From positions 62,001 to 126,000 of the forward strand of contig CAMTMK010000001.1 in the NCBI GenBank assembly GCA_947073645.1: a stretch of DNA of 64,000 nt, in the 5' to 3' direction. Position 1 is the first letter of the stretch, and every line of letters begins with the position of its first letter. Made by a program: the position numbers and the translations under genes. A model generated the notes under the pieces. That model saw only the letters and a list, made by a program, of their open reading frames with translations. It was not told the origin of the DNA and made no database searches. Shown one piece after another: positions 51,187 to 60,825 of this stretch. Source of the stretch: an uncultured bacterium (GTDB lineage: Bacteria; Cyanobacteriota; Vampirovibrionia; Gastranaerophilales; Gastranaerophilaceae).

Positions 51187-53520
51187 ATGGCATTAAAGTT
51201 GGAAGTTCAGATTGATTGTAATAAAATATATTCTCCACTAAGAGATAAATGGCTTGTATTAACACCGGAAGAACAAGTAAGACAAAATTATATTTGCAGA
51301 CTTGTTAATTTTTATGGATATAGTCTTGGACAAATGGACGAAGAATTAAAGGTTAACAACTCTCATCGTGGACAGGGTAAGGCTAGGGCAGATATTGTTA
51401 TTTGGAAATCTAAAGAAGATAAACAGAAAAACAAAGCAGCTTTTATCGTAATAGAATGTAAAGCCGAAACCGTTAAAATCCAGCAACAAGATTACTATCA
51501 AGGTGCGAATTATGCAGCATGGTCAGGTGCAAATTTCTTTGTTACAACTAATGCTAAAGAAACAAAATTCTTTAGAGTAGATAAAGACTCAATGCCAAAA
51601 GATCTTGATGAAATTATTGACATTCCAAATGCTTCAATAATTAATGACCAAAAGAAGATTGATAAATTATTATCTCAAACAAAAGCTTTTTCAAGAGATG
51701 AATTTGCAAAACTGCTTCAAAAATGTCATAACATCATTAGGAATAATGACAAACTGTCTCCGGAAGCCGCATTTGATGAAATTAGCAAAATCTTATTTAT
51801 GAAAATAAGATATGAAAGAAACCCTGATGAAGATGTATTATTTTCTTTAGAAAAATTCCAAAAAGACGAAAAACACTTTGAGAAGAACATCAAGAAGCAT
51901 CTGCCTATTGAAGCTCAAATACCTTATATGCAATATTTATTTAAGGCTACAAAAGATGAGTTTGCAGATGATAAATTATTTGAACCTTATGAGACAATAA
52001 AAATCAAGCAATATAGCTTTGAACAAATTGTAAAAGAGCTTGAGAAGTATAATTTATCCGCGACCTCTGATGATGTTAAAGGTATTGCGTTTGAGCACTT
52101 TTTAGGTACAACATTCAGAGGTGAATTAGGGCAATTTTTTACGCCTCGTACAATTGTAGATTTTATGGTAGAAGTTCTTAATCCTCAAGAAGGAGAAACT
52201 ATTTGTGATCCTACTTGCGGCTCAGGAGGTTTTTTAATAAAAGCATTTGAATATGTTAGAGATAAAATTGAAAAAGATGTAGAACAATGTAAAAAAGACT
52301 TAAAAGCTAGACTTTTTGACGAAGAATATGAAAAATTATCAGAAAAAGAACAGCTTGAAGTTAATGAAAAATATAGTGATTACATCAGAAAATTAACAAT
52401 TGATATAAGCGTTCCAAACAAATCGTATCAAAAGCAATCTGACGCAGAAAAAAATAGAAGAATATCAAAATTGTCATCAAGTTGTATATACGGTACAGAT
52501 GCGAACCCAAGAATGGCTAGAACATCGAAAATGAACATGATAATGCATGGTGATGGTCATGGTGGAGTTCATCATCACGACGGATTAATCAATGTAAATG
52601 GCATTTTTGAAAACAGGTTTGATGTAATTTTAACCAATCCTCCATTTGGAGCAAGAATCGAAAAAGACTATAAATTAAGTGAAACAGATCGTTTCTACGA
52701 TGAAGAAAAACTAGAAGAATACAAAGAACGCTATGGCGATGATTGTATAAGACAAATCAATGAGCTTAATACTGCCATTGATAAAGGACAAAAAATCCTT
52801 GATAGATTTGAGCTAGGCAAAGTTAGCGGATTAACTGAAGTTTTGTTTATGGAAAGATGTTTAAAACTTCTTAAACCTGGCGGCAGAATGGGAATGGTAC
52901 TGCCGGAAGGAGTTTTAAACAATTCCAATTTGCAAAAAGTAAGGGATTACTTTGAATCTGAAGCAAAAATACTTTTAATTACATCTATACCACAAGATGT
53001 TTTTATAGCTTCAGGTGCAACTATTAAACCAAGTTTGTTATTCTTCAAACGATTTACAGAAGAAGAAAAGCAACAATATCTTAAAATAAAAACACAAGTA
53101 GAAGCAGAAATACAAAAGGATGTTAAAATAGAGCTGGATAAATGGTTTGAAATAGAAAAAAATAAGATTTTATTATTAAAGCTACCTCAGAAAAAAGCCC
53201 TTGCAACATTAAATGTATTAGTGAAACAATACAACAGAACTTTAGAAAAAGAATTTCAAAATAAAATGGATACAATTGGCAAAGATAGAATCAAAGAACT
53301 TTTCAATTACGAAATTCCAATTGTACAAGTTGAAAAAGCTGGTATTACAACAACAGGTGGAAAGTGCAAAAACGAGCTTGAAGATGTTGCAAAAGAATTT
53401 AGAATATATCGCCAAAACAATAGCCTATGGCAAGACAATAAATTAGATATTACATACAAGGTTGAAAATGATAACTTGGTACGAATAATAAATGGTGAGG
53501 AACAAGTTATTGATGAATAA
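51187..53520 (+). CDS. fused restriction nuclease-adenine methyltransferase (type IIG/IIB-like RM subunit)
   Basis: 777 aa. The N-terminal 160 residues are a PD-(D/E)xK nuclease of the HsdR_N type: Asp69 in ARADIVIW, then Glu90 and Lys92 in IECKAE. The methylase domain (about 170-640) has a helical HsdM N-terminus, GQFFTPRTIVDFM, SAM motif I DPTCGSGG at 341-348 and catalytic NPPF at 484-487. A coiled helical tail follows. No translocase (HsdR helicase) is present in the window. Together with the separate specificity subunit this matches BcgI-like enzymes, which cut on both sides of a bipartite site. AAAGGG precedes the ATG. Confidence 0.88.
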   Translation: MALKLEVQIDCNKIYSPLRDKWLVLTPEEQVRQNYICRLVNFYGYSLGQMDEELKVNNSHRGQGKARADIVIWKSKEDKQKNKAAFIVIECKAETVKIQQQDYYQGANYAAWSGANFFVTTNAKETKFFRVDKDSMPKDLDEIIDIPNASIINDQKKIDKLLSQTKAFSRDEFAKLLQKCHNIIRNNDKLSPEAAFDEISKILFMKIRYERNPDEDVLFSLEKFQKDEKHFEKNIKKHLPIEAQIPYMQYLFKATKDEFADDKLFEPYETIKIKQYSFEQIVKELEKYNLSATSDDVKGIAFEHFLGTTFRGELGQFFTPRTIVDFMVEVLNPQEGETICDPTCGSGGFLIKAFEYVRDKIEKDVEQCKKDLKARLFDEEYEKLSEKEQLEVNEKYSDYIRKLTIDISVPNKSYQKQSDAEKNRRISKLSSSCIYGTDANPRMARTSKMNMIMHGDGHGGVHHHDGLINVNGIFENRFDVILTNPPFGARIEKDYKLSETDRFYDEEKLEEYKERYGDDCIRQINELNTAIDKGQKILDRFELGKVSGLTEVLFMERCLKLLKPGGRMGMVLPEGVLNNSNLQKVRDYFESEAKILLITSIPQDVFIASGATIKPSLLFFKRFTEEEKQQYLKIKTQVEAEIQKDVKIELDKWFEIEKNKILLLKLPQKKALATLNVLVKQYNRTLEKEFQNKMDTIGKDRIKELFNYEIPIVQVEKAGITTTGGKCKNELEDVAKEFRIYRQNNSLWQDNKLDITYKVENDNLVRIINGEEQVIDE

Positions 53521-54865
53521 TAATTTTTCATATCTTAATTTTATCAAATTTTCGCAACTTAATCTGTGGGATTTTAAGCGTTATACAACTAGTATTGTTA
53601 ATTCCAAATATCCTATTGTTAAATTGTCAGATTATATTCAAGAAGAAAATTCAAAAATAAAACCATTTGAAAATCCTGAAGAAGAATATGAAATACTAGG
53701 GGTAAATAATAAAACTGGATTGTTTGATGCTTATATTGAAAAAGGTAGTAAAATAAACCAGCCATACAAAATTGTTAAAAACGGATTTCTTGCCTACAAT
53801 CCTTATCGTATTAACGTTGGTTCTATTGGCTTAAAAACAGAAAATCAAAAATACAAGTACATAAGTCCTGCTTATGCTGTTTTTAGTTGTAAAAAAGGTT
53901 TGTTGCCTGAATTTTTGTATATATTATTTAGAACAAACAAGTTTAATGAATTAATTAGAGATAATACTACAGGTTCCGTAAGACAAACTTTATCATTTAC
54001 CTCTATGGGAAATATTCGAATACCATTACCATCATTAGAAATACAGGCAGAATTTGTCAAAAAATATAATGATAAAATTAAACTTGCAGAAGAACAAGAA
54101 ACTAAGGTATTACAATTAGAAAATGACATTGAAAAATATTTATTTGAAATATTAGGATTAAAAATTAATAAAAATATGGCATGTGCTAAGTTGCAATTTA
54201 TTAACTTTTCAAACATAAGATTGTGGGGAATAGATAAGATATTGGGCAATAATGCATTTGTTTCAGATAAATATAAGTTGCAGTCTTTATTGGAAAATGC
54301 GAATTTATATCAAGAAGCGTTTAGAGGAAAAAGTCCCAAATATAAAGATAGTACTAATGCAATTATACTGAATCAGAAATGTAATAGATGGAATAGTATA
54401 GATTTACAATATGCAAAGACTGTATCTGAGGAATGGTTAAACTCAATTAATGACAATTTTAAAACAAAAGAAAATGATATATTAGTAAATTCGACAGGAG
54501 AAGGAACAATTGGGCGTGCAACTTATATAGATAAAAATCATACAAATTTATTATACGACAGTCATATGTTGCTATTAAGGCTGAATACTGAATTAGTAAA
54601 TCCACTATATTATACATATTTATTAAACAGCAGTTTTGGACAAGAGCAAATTAATTATATAAAATCTGCACAATCAACAAAACAAACTGAACTTGGAATT
54701 GATAATTTAAAACTTATTGAATTTCCATATCCTAGTATAGATATTCAAAATGAAATTGTTGCACATATAGAAGAATTAAGTGAAAACATAGTAAACTTAC
54801 GCAAACAATCCAAAAAAAATAGAATAGCAGCTCAAGAAGAATTTGAAAAGGAGCTGTTTGAATAA
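53513..54865 (+). CDS. specificity subunit (two target-recognition domains)
   Basis: 450 aa from the ATG at 53513, overlapping the methylase stop by 8 bp; an earlier ATG at 53492 is possible. Two TRD halves are visible. The first (about 15-215) ends IPLPSLEIQAEFVKKYND and a coiled coil EEQETKVLQLENDIEKYLF. The second (about 225-450) ends FPYPSIDIQNEIVAHIEEL and another coiled coil. This is the HsdS layout, so the pair should recognise a bipartite sequence. The stop codon shares one base with the next gene's ATG. Confidence 0.9.
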   Translation: MNNNFSYLNFIKFSQLNLWDFKRYTTSIVNSKYPIVKLSDYIQEENSKIKPFENPEEEYEILGVNNKTGLFDAYIEKGSKINQPYKIVKNGFLAYNPYRINVGSIGLKTENQKYKYISPAYAVFSCKKGLLPEFLYILFRTNKFNELIRDNTTGSVRQTLSFTSMGNIRIPLPSLEIQAEFVKKYNDKIKLAEEQETKVLQLENDIEKYLFEILGLKINKNMACAKLQFINFSNIRLWGIDKILGNNAFVSDKYKLQSLLENANLYQEAFRGKSPKYKDSTNAIILNQKCNRWNSIDLQYAKTVSEEWLNSINDNFKTKENDILVNSTGEGTIGRATYIDKNHTNLLYDSHMLLLRLNTELVNPLYYTYLLNSSFGQEQINYIKSAQSTKQTELGIDNLKLIEFPYPSIDIQNEIVAHIEELSENIVNLRKQSKKNRIAAQEEFEKELFE

Positions 54866-57321
54866 TGGATAAACAAACTCTACGTTATACATATCTTACA
54901 TATTTTGCTGGTCAATATGCTAAAAAAGAAGATATGGACTATTATGCATTAGTTGAAATGGCTGGTGATAATTATGAACTCTGCACAGAAGTTATTAAAG
55001 AACTTGTTGATGAAGGTCTTGTTCTTGGTATAGAACTTATAAAAACAAAAGTAGGTTATGCTGTTGGACAGTACCAAGGAAAATTAAAATTAACAGCCAA
55101 GGGGATAAAAGAAATTTTAAATTTATTTCCTGATGAAAAGAAAGAAATTATTGATGATATAAAATCTGATATTGAAGATAAAAATCATAAAATACTTTCT
55201 GTTGAAGACATTATAAATAAAGAAAATGAAAGAATATCAAAATTATCAAAAAAAGAAAAAGAAGAAGAAATAAAAACTAAAATATTAGAACTTTTTAAAT
55301 ACCTACTTTCAAAAATAGAAAAATATCCAAACGGAAAAATAACCAATAATGAACTAAAAGAAAAAATAAAAAAGATTGTTAAAATATATTTTAAATCAAT
55401 ACCTCAAATCTATGCTAAAAGTCTTACCGAGGACTTGCTAAAAGAGGGTTATATTACTTTTTTATATCAAAAAAGTAACGAAGGTTCTTATGATATAGAC
55501 AAACTATTAACAACTAAAGCTATCGATTTTTTAAATAAGATTAAAGATGAGGAAGAACAAGAAATTCAGAAATATTTTAAGGAACATAATATTAAGTTTC
55601 CAAATGTTGATATCCCTAGTGGACTTATGCAGGCTTACAAAAGCATATATAATAATCCAACACTTATAAAAGCAATTGAACAATCTTCAATCTTAACAAA
55701 GTATATGTATAATAATATACCAAACTTGGATTATAGCAACATTCAAATGGCGATAGAAGCAGCCAGTAATATACCAAGCAATATAGCTTTTAATTATATT
55801 CCACAAAATAAAAAAGACAATATAAATGATGATATAAATAAAACTTATACTTTCGAAGGTATTTTAGGACGAAATTGCGGTGAAGTTGTAACACCGACAA
55901 GTGAAGATATTAAAAGAATTCGGGAAAAAGGATTTAAAGTAGAAAATGGAATTAAAGTTTTAAGAGGATTTGCAAATTCTGCTATATTAGCCTTTGCGTC
56001 TCGGAAAGATGAAAATTATCAAAGGGAAGAAAATCCGAAACATCTTAATGCAATAGAAAAATTTGTTAAGAATATGCGTACCTCTGCAAAATATTTACCA
56101 GAAGTAACTTTAATAGCACGTGGTTATGAAAAACTCGAAAAAATAAATCTTTCTGGTACTTTATCGGAAAAACAAAGAGGGGAAATCGAAAATCTTGAAT
56201 ATTATAAATTAACAGTATCGGAAAGTAATTTATACAGAATTGATGGTAACCATAGGCTTAAAGCATTAAAAAGAGATAATTATTACATTCCTTTTTCAAT
56301 AATAATCTGGGAAGATATTGATATTAATCCTGATGACGAGGCATTTCTATTTTATTTCTTAAACAATAAAGCAAAGAAATTAACCACAGAAGAAAATTTA
56401 AAAGGTCTTGTCAACGCAACAACTTGGAAGTCACATGAATTGTTAGAAGCAAATAAGCATTTACCACATTTACAATACTTGGAAGAACAAATTCAAACAA
56501 GTAAATTTTTAAGTTCATATTTTTGCAATAATGAACCAATAAAAAATATTGCAGAAATATTAGAAAGAATTGAAGATAATATAGAATTTAACCAGTTCCA
56601 GGAAATATTATCCCTAACAAACGAATTATTAATTCATGATAAATGGAGTGAACTAAAGCAATTTGATTTTTATTGTCAATTAGTATTTTATATTGCCTAT
56701 AAAACTCCATATAAAAAGGCATGTTTGAGCGTTTTAGACAATATAAATAATTGGGTAAAAAAATACAAATTTGATAACACAACATTTGATAACCCAATTA
56801 TGCTATATAAAAGTGCTGAGAAAACAAACAATACTCGTCCAATAAAAGTTTTTATTGCAATGCCATATTATGGCGATGAAATAATTGAAGATGTTAATGA
56901 TCAGTTAAAAAAACTATCTGAAGAATTGATCAAAGCATATCCATTACTAGAAAATAGATTTGAAATCTATGAGGTTATGAAACATAGGGGATACGAAATT
57001 GATATCCAAAATCAAATTATGGAACAAATAAAATCTGCTAGCATTTTCATTGCAGATATATCTGAACACATTTGTAAAAAGGGAACAAAAACAGTAGATT
57101 GTCACGCGAATCCAAATGTAATGTATGAGTTAGGAATTGCAAAAGGGCAACCTTATACGGAAATAATTTTATTAAAAAATAAAAATGATAAAATTGAAGC
57201 GCCGTCTGATATTATTACAAAATATCATAATAAATTTGAACTTGATAAAAAAGTATCAATGCGAAAAAAATTATTTGAGGCTATAGAAAGCATTCTAAAA
57301 GATAAATTTGAAATAATTTAA
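54865..57321 (+). CDS. winged-helix / DGQHR-like / TIR-deoxyribosyltransferase-like fusion protein
   Basis: 818 aa, third gene of the restriction operon; its ATG uses the last base of the specificity gene's stop. Residues 1-90 look like a winged helix (YYALVEMAGDNYELCTEVI, LTAKGIKEIL). A charged coiled coil and a second winged helix follow (about 135-230). The central part has a DGQHR-like motif, RIDGNHR at 458-464, with FYFLNNKAKKLTTEE after it, as in DndB/DGQHR proteins. Residues 660-775 form a Rossmann-like domain: FIAMPYYG (663-670), IADIS (729-733), NPNVMYELG (749-757). This resembles TIR and nucleoside deoxyribosyltransferase-like NAD-binding effectors. Likely a defence effector; the combination is unfamiliar to me. 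Confidence 0.85.
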   Translation: MDKQTLRYTYLTYFAGQYAKKEDMDYYALVEMAGDNYELCTEVIKELVDEGLVLGIELIKTKVGYAVGQYQGKLKLTAKGIKEILNLFPDEKKEIIDDIKSDIEDKNHKILSVEDIINKENERISKLSKKEKEEEIKTKILELFKYLLSKIEKYPNGKITNNELKEKIKKIVKIYFKSIPQIYAKSLTEDLLKEGYITFLYQKSNEGSYDIDKLLTTKAIDFLNKIKDEEEQEIQKYFKEHNIKFPNVDIPSGLMQAYKSIYNNPTLIKAIEQSSILTKYMYNNIPNLDYSNIQMAIEAASNIPSNIAFNYIPQNKKDNINDDINKTYTFEGILGRNCGEVVTPTSEDIKRIREKGFKVENGIKVLRGFANSAILAFASRKDENYQREENPKHLNAIEKFVKNMRTSAKYLPEVTLIARGYEKLEKINLSGTLSEKQRGEIENLEYYKLTVSESNLYRIDGNHRLKALKRDNYYIPFSIIIWEDIDINPDDEAFLFYFLNNKAKKLTTEENLKGLVNATTWKSHELLEANKHLPHLQYLEEQIQTSKFLSSYFCNNEPIKNIAEILERIEDNIEFNQFQEILSLTNELLIHDKWSELKQFDFYCQLVFYIAYKTPYKKACLSVLDNINNWVKKYKFDNTTFDNPIMLYKSAEKTNNTRPIKVFIAMPYYGDEIIEDVNDQLKKLSEELIKAYPLLENRFEIYEVMKHRGYEIDIQNQIMEQIKSASIFIADISEHICKKGTKTVDCHANPNVMYELGIAKGQPYTEIILLKNKNDKIEAPSDIITKYHNKFELDKKVSMRKKLFEAIESILKDKFEII

Positions 57322-57408
57322 TCTGATTCGATTTAATTTTGACTTCGAGTAACGAAGCAACAGCTGATTTTAATTTTAATATAGAAAATTGGAGATTTTA
57401 AATTAATA

Positions 57409-58833
57409 ATGTTAGATTCAAAACATATATACAGGTACCGTTCAATTGACAAATTGTTCGAATACAAAGAGCTTGAAAACTTAGAAATTTATTTTTCAAA
57501 ACCATCAGAATTAAACGATAAAATGGAAGAGTACATGAATATAGTGTGGAAAGGTGATGAAATTGCTTTTCAGTGTATGTTGAAACATTATATTTATTCT
57601 CTTTATCACTTATATGCAATTGCTTCGATTATAGATCCAGGTGAAAAATTGGATAGAAGCAATCTTCCAATATTTTTAACATATGAATCTTTATCATATC
57701 CCGAAATGAACACCCTGTTTAAAGATATATATAGTGAGTTTTTTAACAGTCCTCAAATTGCACAAATTCCAAAATTAATGAGTGAATCGCAAAAAAATTT
57801 CAATCAAGATGAAATAGGCTTTATTTTAAAATCAGTACACTTATATGCCTACTTGGTAATAAATACTTTAGTAAAAAAACATATATATCAAAATGATCTT
57901 TTAAAATCTAAAGAATATGCTATCATATATAATAATTTAAAAACAGCAACACGCTACACAGAGTTGTTGAAAATAATAATTAACAGTAAAGATAAAGAAA
58001 AAATCGCTCAATTTATCAATTTTTCCGAATATACTCAAAAGGAAATAAAAAAAGCTCTTCAAATTCAATTCTTTGATAAAAATAAGCATAATATTGAACT
58101 TTTAACATTTGATTTTACTGAATTATATATGCAGCAACTAAAAAGACTTTTGTATGACGAACATTATATTGCCTGTTTTACAAACACCTTTAATAATAAA
58201 TTAATGTGGGGACATTATGCAAATGGTGGCAATGGAATTTGCTTAAAATATAAAACAAAAACCAATAATTCTAAAAATTTTATTGATTTATATCTGTCAA
58301 GTGGAATTAGTTGTAATTCAAATGGTACACAAATACATAAAAATTATGTTTCTTGTGAAATACATGAAGTAAATTACTCCGATAACTATCCAGAAATTGA
58401 TTTTTTTAATTCTTTAGGCTGTATTCCGATGCCAGTAATTCATGGGTTTTGGCTTTGCAATTACGAAAAAACTCAATTTAGCGAGTGTTGCGAATATTAT
58501 AGAAACATGGATATTTGGAGAGCAGAATATCACCAAAGAGCCACTGAATACATTTGCACTAAATCTAAAGAATGGGATTACGAAGAAGAGTATAGAGTAT
58601 TTATTAGAAATACATTTTCATTATTTGATAATATTGAAGATAGGAAAGCAAAATATAATTTTGAAGATTTAGAAGCAATTATATTTGGACAAAAGGTTAT
58701 TGATGAAGATAAAAAGAAAATAGTTCAGATTGTAGAAAAACATTGTAAAAATACAAATAGAGAAGATTTTAAATTTTATGACTTATATTATTCTACTATA
58801 ACAAAACAATTAGAGATTAAACCCTATATTTAA
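57409..58833 (+). CDS. DUF2971-family protein
   Basis: 474 aa. YRYRSIDKLFEYKELENLEIYFSKPSELND opens the DUF2971 pattern (in pieces), and LMWGHYANGGNGICLKY is its diagnostic core. EWDYEEEYRVF and AIIFGQKV close it. A helical insertion of about 150 residues separates the first two parts, making it longer than most members. DUF2971 proteins recur in phage-defence regions; no mechanism is established to my knowledge. It follows the DGQHR gene by 87 bp on the same strand and has GGAG upstream. Confidence 0.85.
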   Translation: MLDSKHIYRYRSIDKLFEYKELENLEIYFSKPSELNDKMEEYMNIVWKGDEIAFQCMLKHYIYSLYHLYAIASIIDPGEKLDRSNLPIFLTYESLSYPEMNTLFKDIYSEFFNSPQIAQIPKLMSESQKNFNQDEIGFILKSVHLYAYLVINTLVKKHIYQNDLLKSKEYAIIYNNLKTATRYTELLKIIINSKDKEKIAQFINFSEYTQKEIKKALQIQFFDKNKHNIELLTFDFTELYMQQLKRLLYDEHYIACFTNTFNNKLMWGHYANGGNGICLKYKTKTNNSKNFIDLYLSSGISCNSNGTQIHKNYVSCEIHEVNYSDNYPEIDFFNSLGCIPMPVIHGFWLCNYEKTQFSECCEYYRNMDIWRAEYHQRATEYICTKSKEWDYEEEYRVFIRNTFSLFDNIEDRKAKYNFEDLEAIIFGQKVIDEDKKKIVQIVEKHCKNTNREDFKFYDLYYSTITKQLEIKPYI

Positions 58834-58999
58834 AATTTTGAATTATCTTTATTTGTGTTAAAATTAACCTAATGTTATTCATCAATAAAAATTATATGTC
58901 AAATGGGTTTTTTAAAGATCATGGTAGTATAGCAGAATTATTTAATGTTGTGTAAACAAAGAATTGAAGTCTGTTACAAATGGTTTAAGGTGTGACTTA

Positions 59000-60124
59000 A
59001 TGGATATTTTGATTTTAGGAAATGGTTTTGATTTAGCACATGGGTTGAATACAAGGTATGTTGATTTTTTGGATTATTGCGCAAAACAGCTTGGAAACCC
59101 GTTGGCTTATAAACCCACTGATCCGTTTTTTACAAATATGTGGATTAGGCATTTTTTAAACATCCAACAACAATTGGGTGATACTTGGATTGATTTGGAA
59201 AATGAAATTTATAATGTAATAAAACATATTTCAAAATTACCTTTTTTAAATTCTTCAAGTTGCTATAAGACTTTTTCTATAGATTTCAATAATATGATTT
59301 TTAATTTTTATAATTTTGATAAATATACAACCGAAGTGTCTGGCGGATACAAAGCAGGAGAAAATGAATATATAAGATATGATGGCCATAATTGTATAAG
59401 CTACATTATATATTTTTCAAGCTCAAAAGGTATTATTAATTTCCTGTATGATCAATTACGAGAATTTACCAAATTGTTTAACTATTATTTATTAAACGAA
59501 ATCTTGGCTCCACTACAGAATGAGTCACAATACCAACTATCCCTAAAATCAATAGGAGTGGGCAAGGGAAATAAAGATGTACACGTATTGAGTTTCAATT
59601 ATACTGATACCTGTAAAAGACTATATGATCAAAAATTTAACGTATATTGCAATATCAATATTAAGCCTGTTTATGTGCATGGACAGGTATGCAAATCTAA
59701 AAATTGCAATTTAGTCCTTGGAACACACTCTTTTTTTAATAGTTTGCCAAATGATTTAAATGAAGAAATTAATGTTGAGTTTAACATATTTAAAAAACAT
59801 TACCAAAGACACCGCTATGAAACAATAGAGTCATATCAAGATTTATTGCGAAAAATTAAAAAGACTTGTTCTATTCCAATTTTTCATATTATAGGGCATT
59901 CACTTGATAGTGCTGACCACAACATTTTAAAACATATTCTTCTTGCTAATCCTAATTCTATAATTAACATCTATTATCATAATAAAGAAGCCCAAGAACG
60001 ATTTATGCACAAGATTAATTCTATAATTGGCGAAGAGGAAGTTATGGCAAAGGTTAGATTTATTGACCAGCATGATGCAAAACGTGGAATTTTGATACCT
60101 CAAGAAAAATTACAAAATGTTTAA
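59000..60124 (+). CDS. AbiH-family phage abortive-infection protein
   Basis: 374 aa from the ATG at 59000 with AAGGTG upstream; an extension to 58964 is less likely. MDILILGNGFDLAHGLNTRY is the signature AbiH N-terminus, a nucleotide-binding-like glycine motif. HVLSFNYTDTCKRLY and FHIIGHSLDSADHNIL are the other conserved blocks. AbiH was first described as a lactococcal abortive-infection gene; its biochemistry is not settled. It closes a plus-strand run of defence-type genes. Confidence 0.9.
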   Translation: MDILILGNGFDLAHGLNTRYVDFLDYCAKQLGNPLAYKPTDPFFTNMWIRHFLNIQQQLGDTWIDLENEIYNVIKHISKLPFLNSSSCYKTFSIDFNNMIFNFYNFDKYTTEVSGGYKAGENEYIRYDGHNCISYIIYFSSSKGIINFLYDQLREFTKLFNYYLLNEILAPLQNESQYQLSLKSIGVGKGNKDVHVLSFNYTDTCKRLYDQKFNVYCNINIKPVYVHGQVCKSKNCNLVLGTHSFFNSLPNDLNEEINVEFNIFKKHYQRHRYETIESYQDLLRKIKKTCSIPIFHIIGHSLDSADHNILKHILLANPNSIINIYYHNKEAQERFMHKINSIIGEEEVMAKVRFIDQHDAKRGILIPQEKLQNV

Positions 60125-60325
60125 TTTGATTTATTTCAACCTTGATTGGCAAATATTTTAATAAAACAACCAAAATTGAAAAATAAGTTGCGTTTAAATC
60201 TTGTTCAAATACCATTCAAAAGGTGTTCAAAAAATATTTATGTTGAAATGATACGATTTAAGGTACATACAGTTGATGTTTCTTATCAAAAGAGTAATTA
60301 ATTGTGTAGCTTAAAGGAGCATAAT

Positions 60326-60532
60326 ATGACTGAAAAGTTAGATTTATTATTTGGAACAAAGATTTTAAACCGACAAACAAATGAAATCGGTTTGTTAATC
60401 AAAACTTGGAGAAATGAATTCGCAGACGGAAGCATTTGGTTTGCAACCTGTGTTGATACAAAAGGGAAGCGTTATCACATTGAACTTGATGAAATTGTGC
60501 CAATGGAGGATGTTAATGATTCTGAAGAATAA
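60326..60532 (+). CDS. small hypothetical protein
   Basis: 68 aa from the ATG at 60326, chosen for the AAAGGAG site 8 bp upstream. It is mostly beta: LLFGTKILNRQTNEIGLLIKTWRNE, then FATCVDTKGKRYHIELDEIVPME. This pattern suggests a small barrel such as an SH3-like fold. No family can be named. The 3' end overlaps a second small frame that is broken by a stop codon. Upstream 200 bp (60125-60325) is AT-rich with nothing clear. Confidence 0.65.
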   Translation: MTEKLDLLFGTKILNRQTNEIGLLIKTWRNEFADGSIWFATCVDTKGKRYHIELDEIVPMEDVNDSEE

Positions 60533-60698
60533 ACTTACCCGCAAAACTTTAGAAATAACTTATCCTGAATTTAGAAAAAAGTTTGCTAAAGAAATTTAAG
60601 AAGCCTTTGAAAGCTACCGCAAAACTCAGTTAAACAAGTACTCATATAACTTCAAAGACGATAATTCTATGGAATTTAATTTTTATAACAATGAGTGA
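60510..60698 (+). pseudogene. small gene with an internal stop
   Basis: The frame starting at 60510 (AATGGAGG just ahead) reads MLMILKNKLTRKTLEITYPEF and on, to TAA at 60597-60599. It then stays open in the same frame for 32 more residues (EAFESYRKTQLNKYSYNFKD and on) and ends at 60696-60698, just before a terminator. It would be a single 62-aa basic protein without the internal stop. It overlaps the previous gene by 23 bp, so the two probably form a pair. Confidence 0.5.
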
Positions 60699-60701
60699 GT
60701 G

Positions 60702-60727
60702 AAAACCCAAACAAGTTTGGGTTTTTC
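60702..60727 (+). terminator. intrinsic terminator ending the plus-strand run
   Basis: AAAACCCAAAC-AA-GTTTGGGTTTT followed by T. A second small hairpin, AATGGC-GAA-GCCATT, lies at 60744-60758 between the convergent genes. Confidence 0.88.
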
Positions 60728-60825
60728 CGAACGAGTGCGTTAAAATGGCGAAGCCATTACTTTGAACTACAATGAAACTTTAATTACTTTGAAAATTTTA
60801 ATTGGTATATTGAACGCATGTAAAG

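Noticed and set aside
51187-54865. Classical type I restriction-modification system
   Set aside because: No HsdR with helicase motifs is present. The nuclease-like domain is fused to the methylase, which fits type IIB/IIG better.
60414-60509. Upstream part of the frame running into the 60510 small gene
   Set aside because: It is a shadow of the 68-aa gene. Only the part from the ATG at 60510, behind AATGGAGG, looks like a start.
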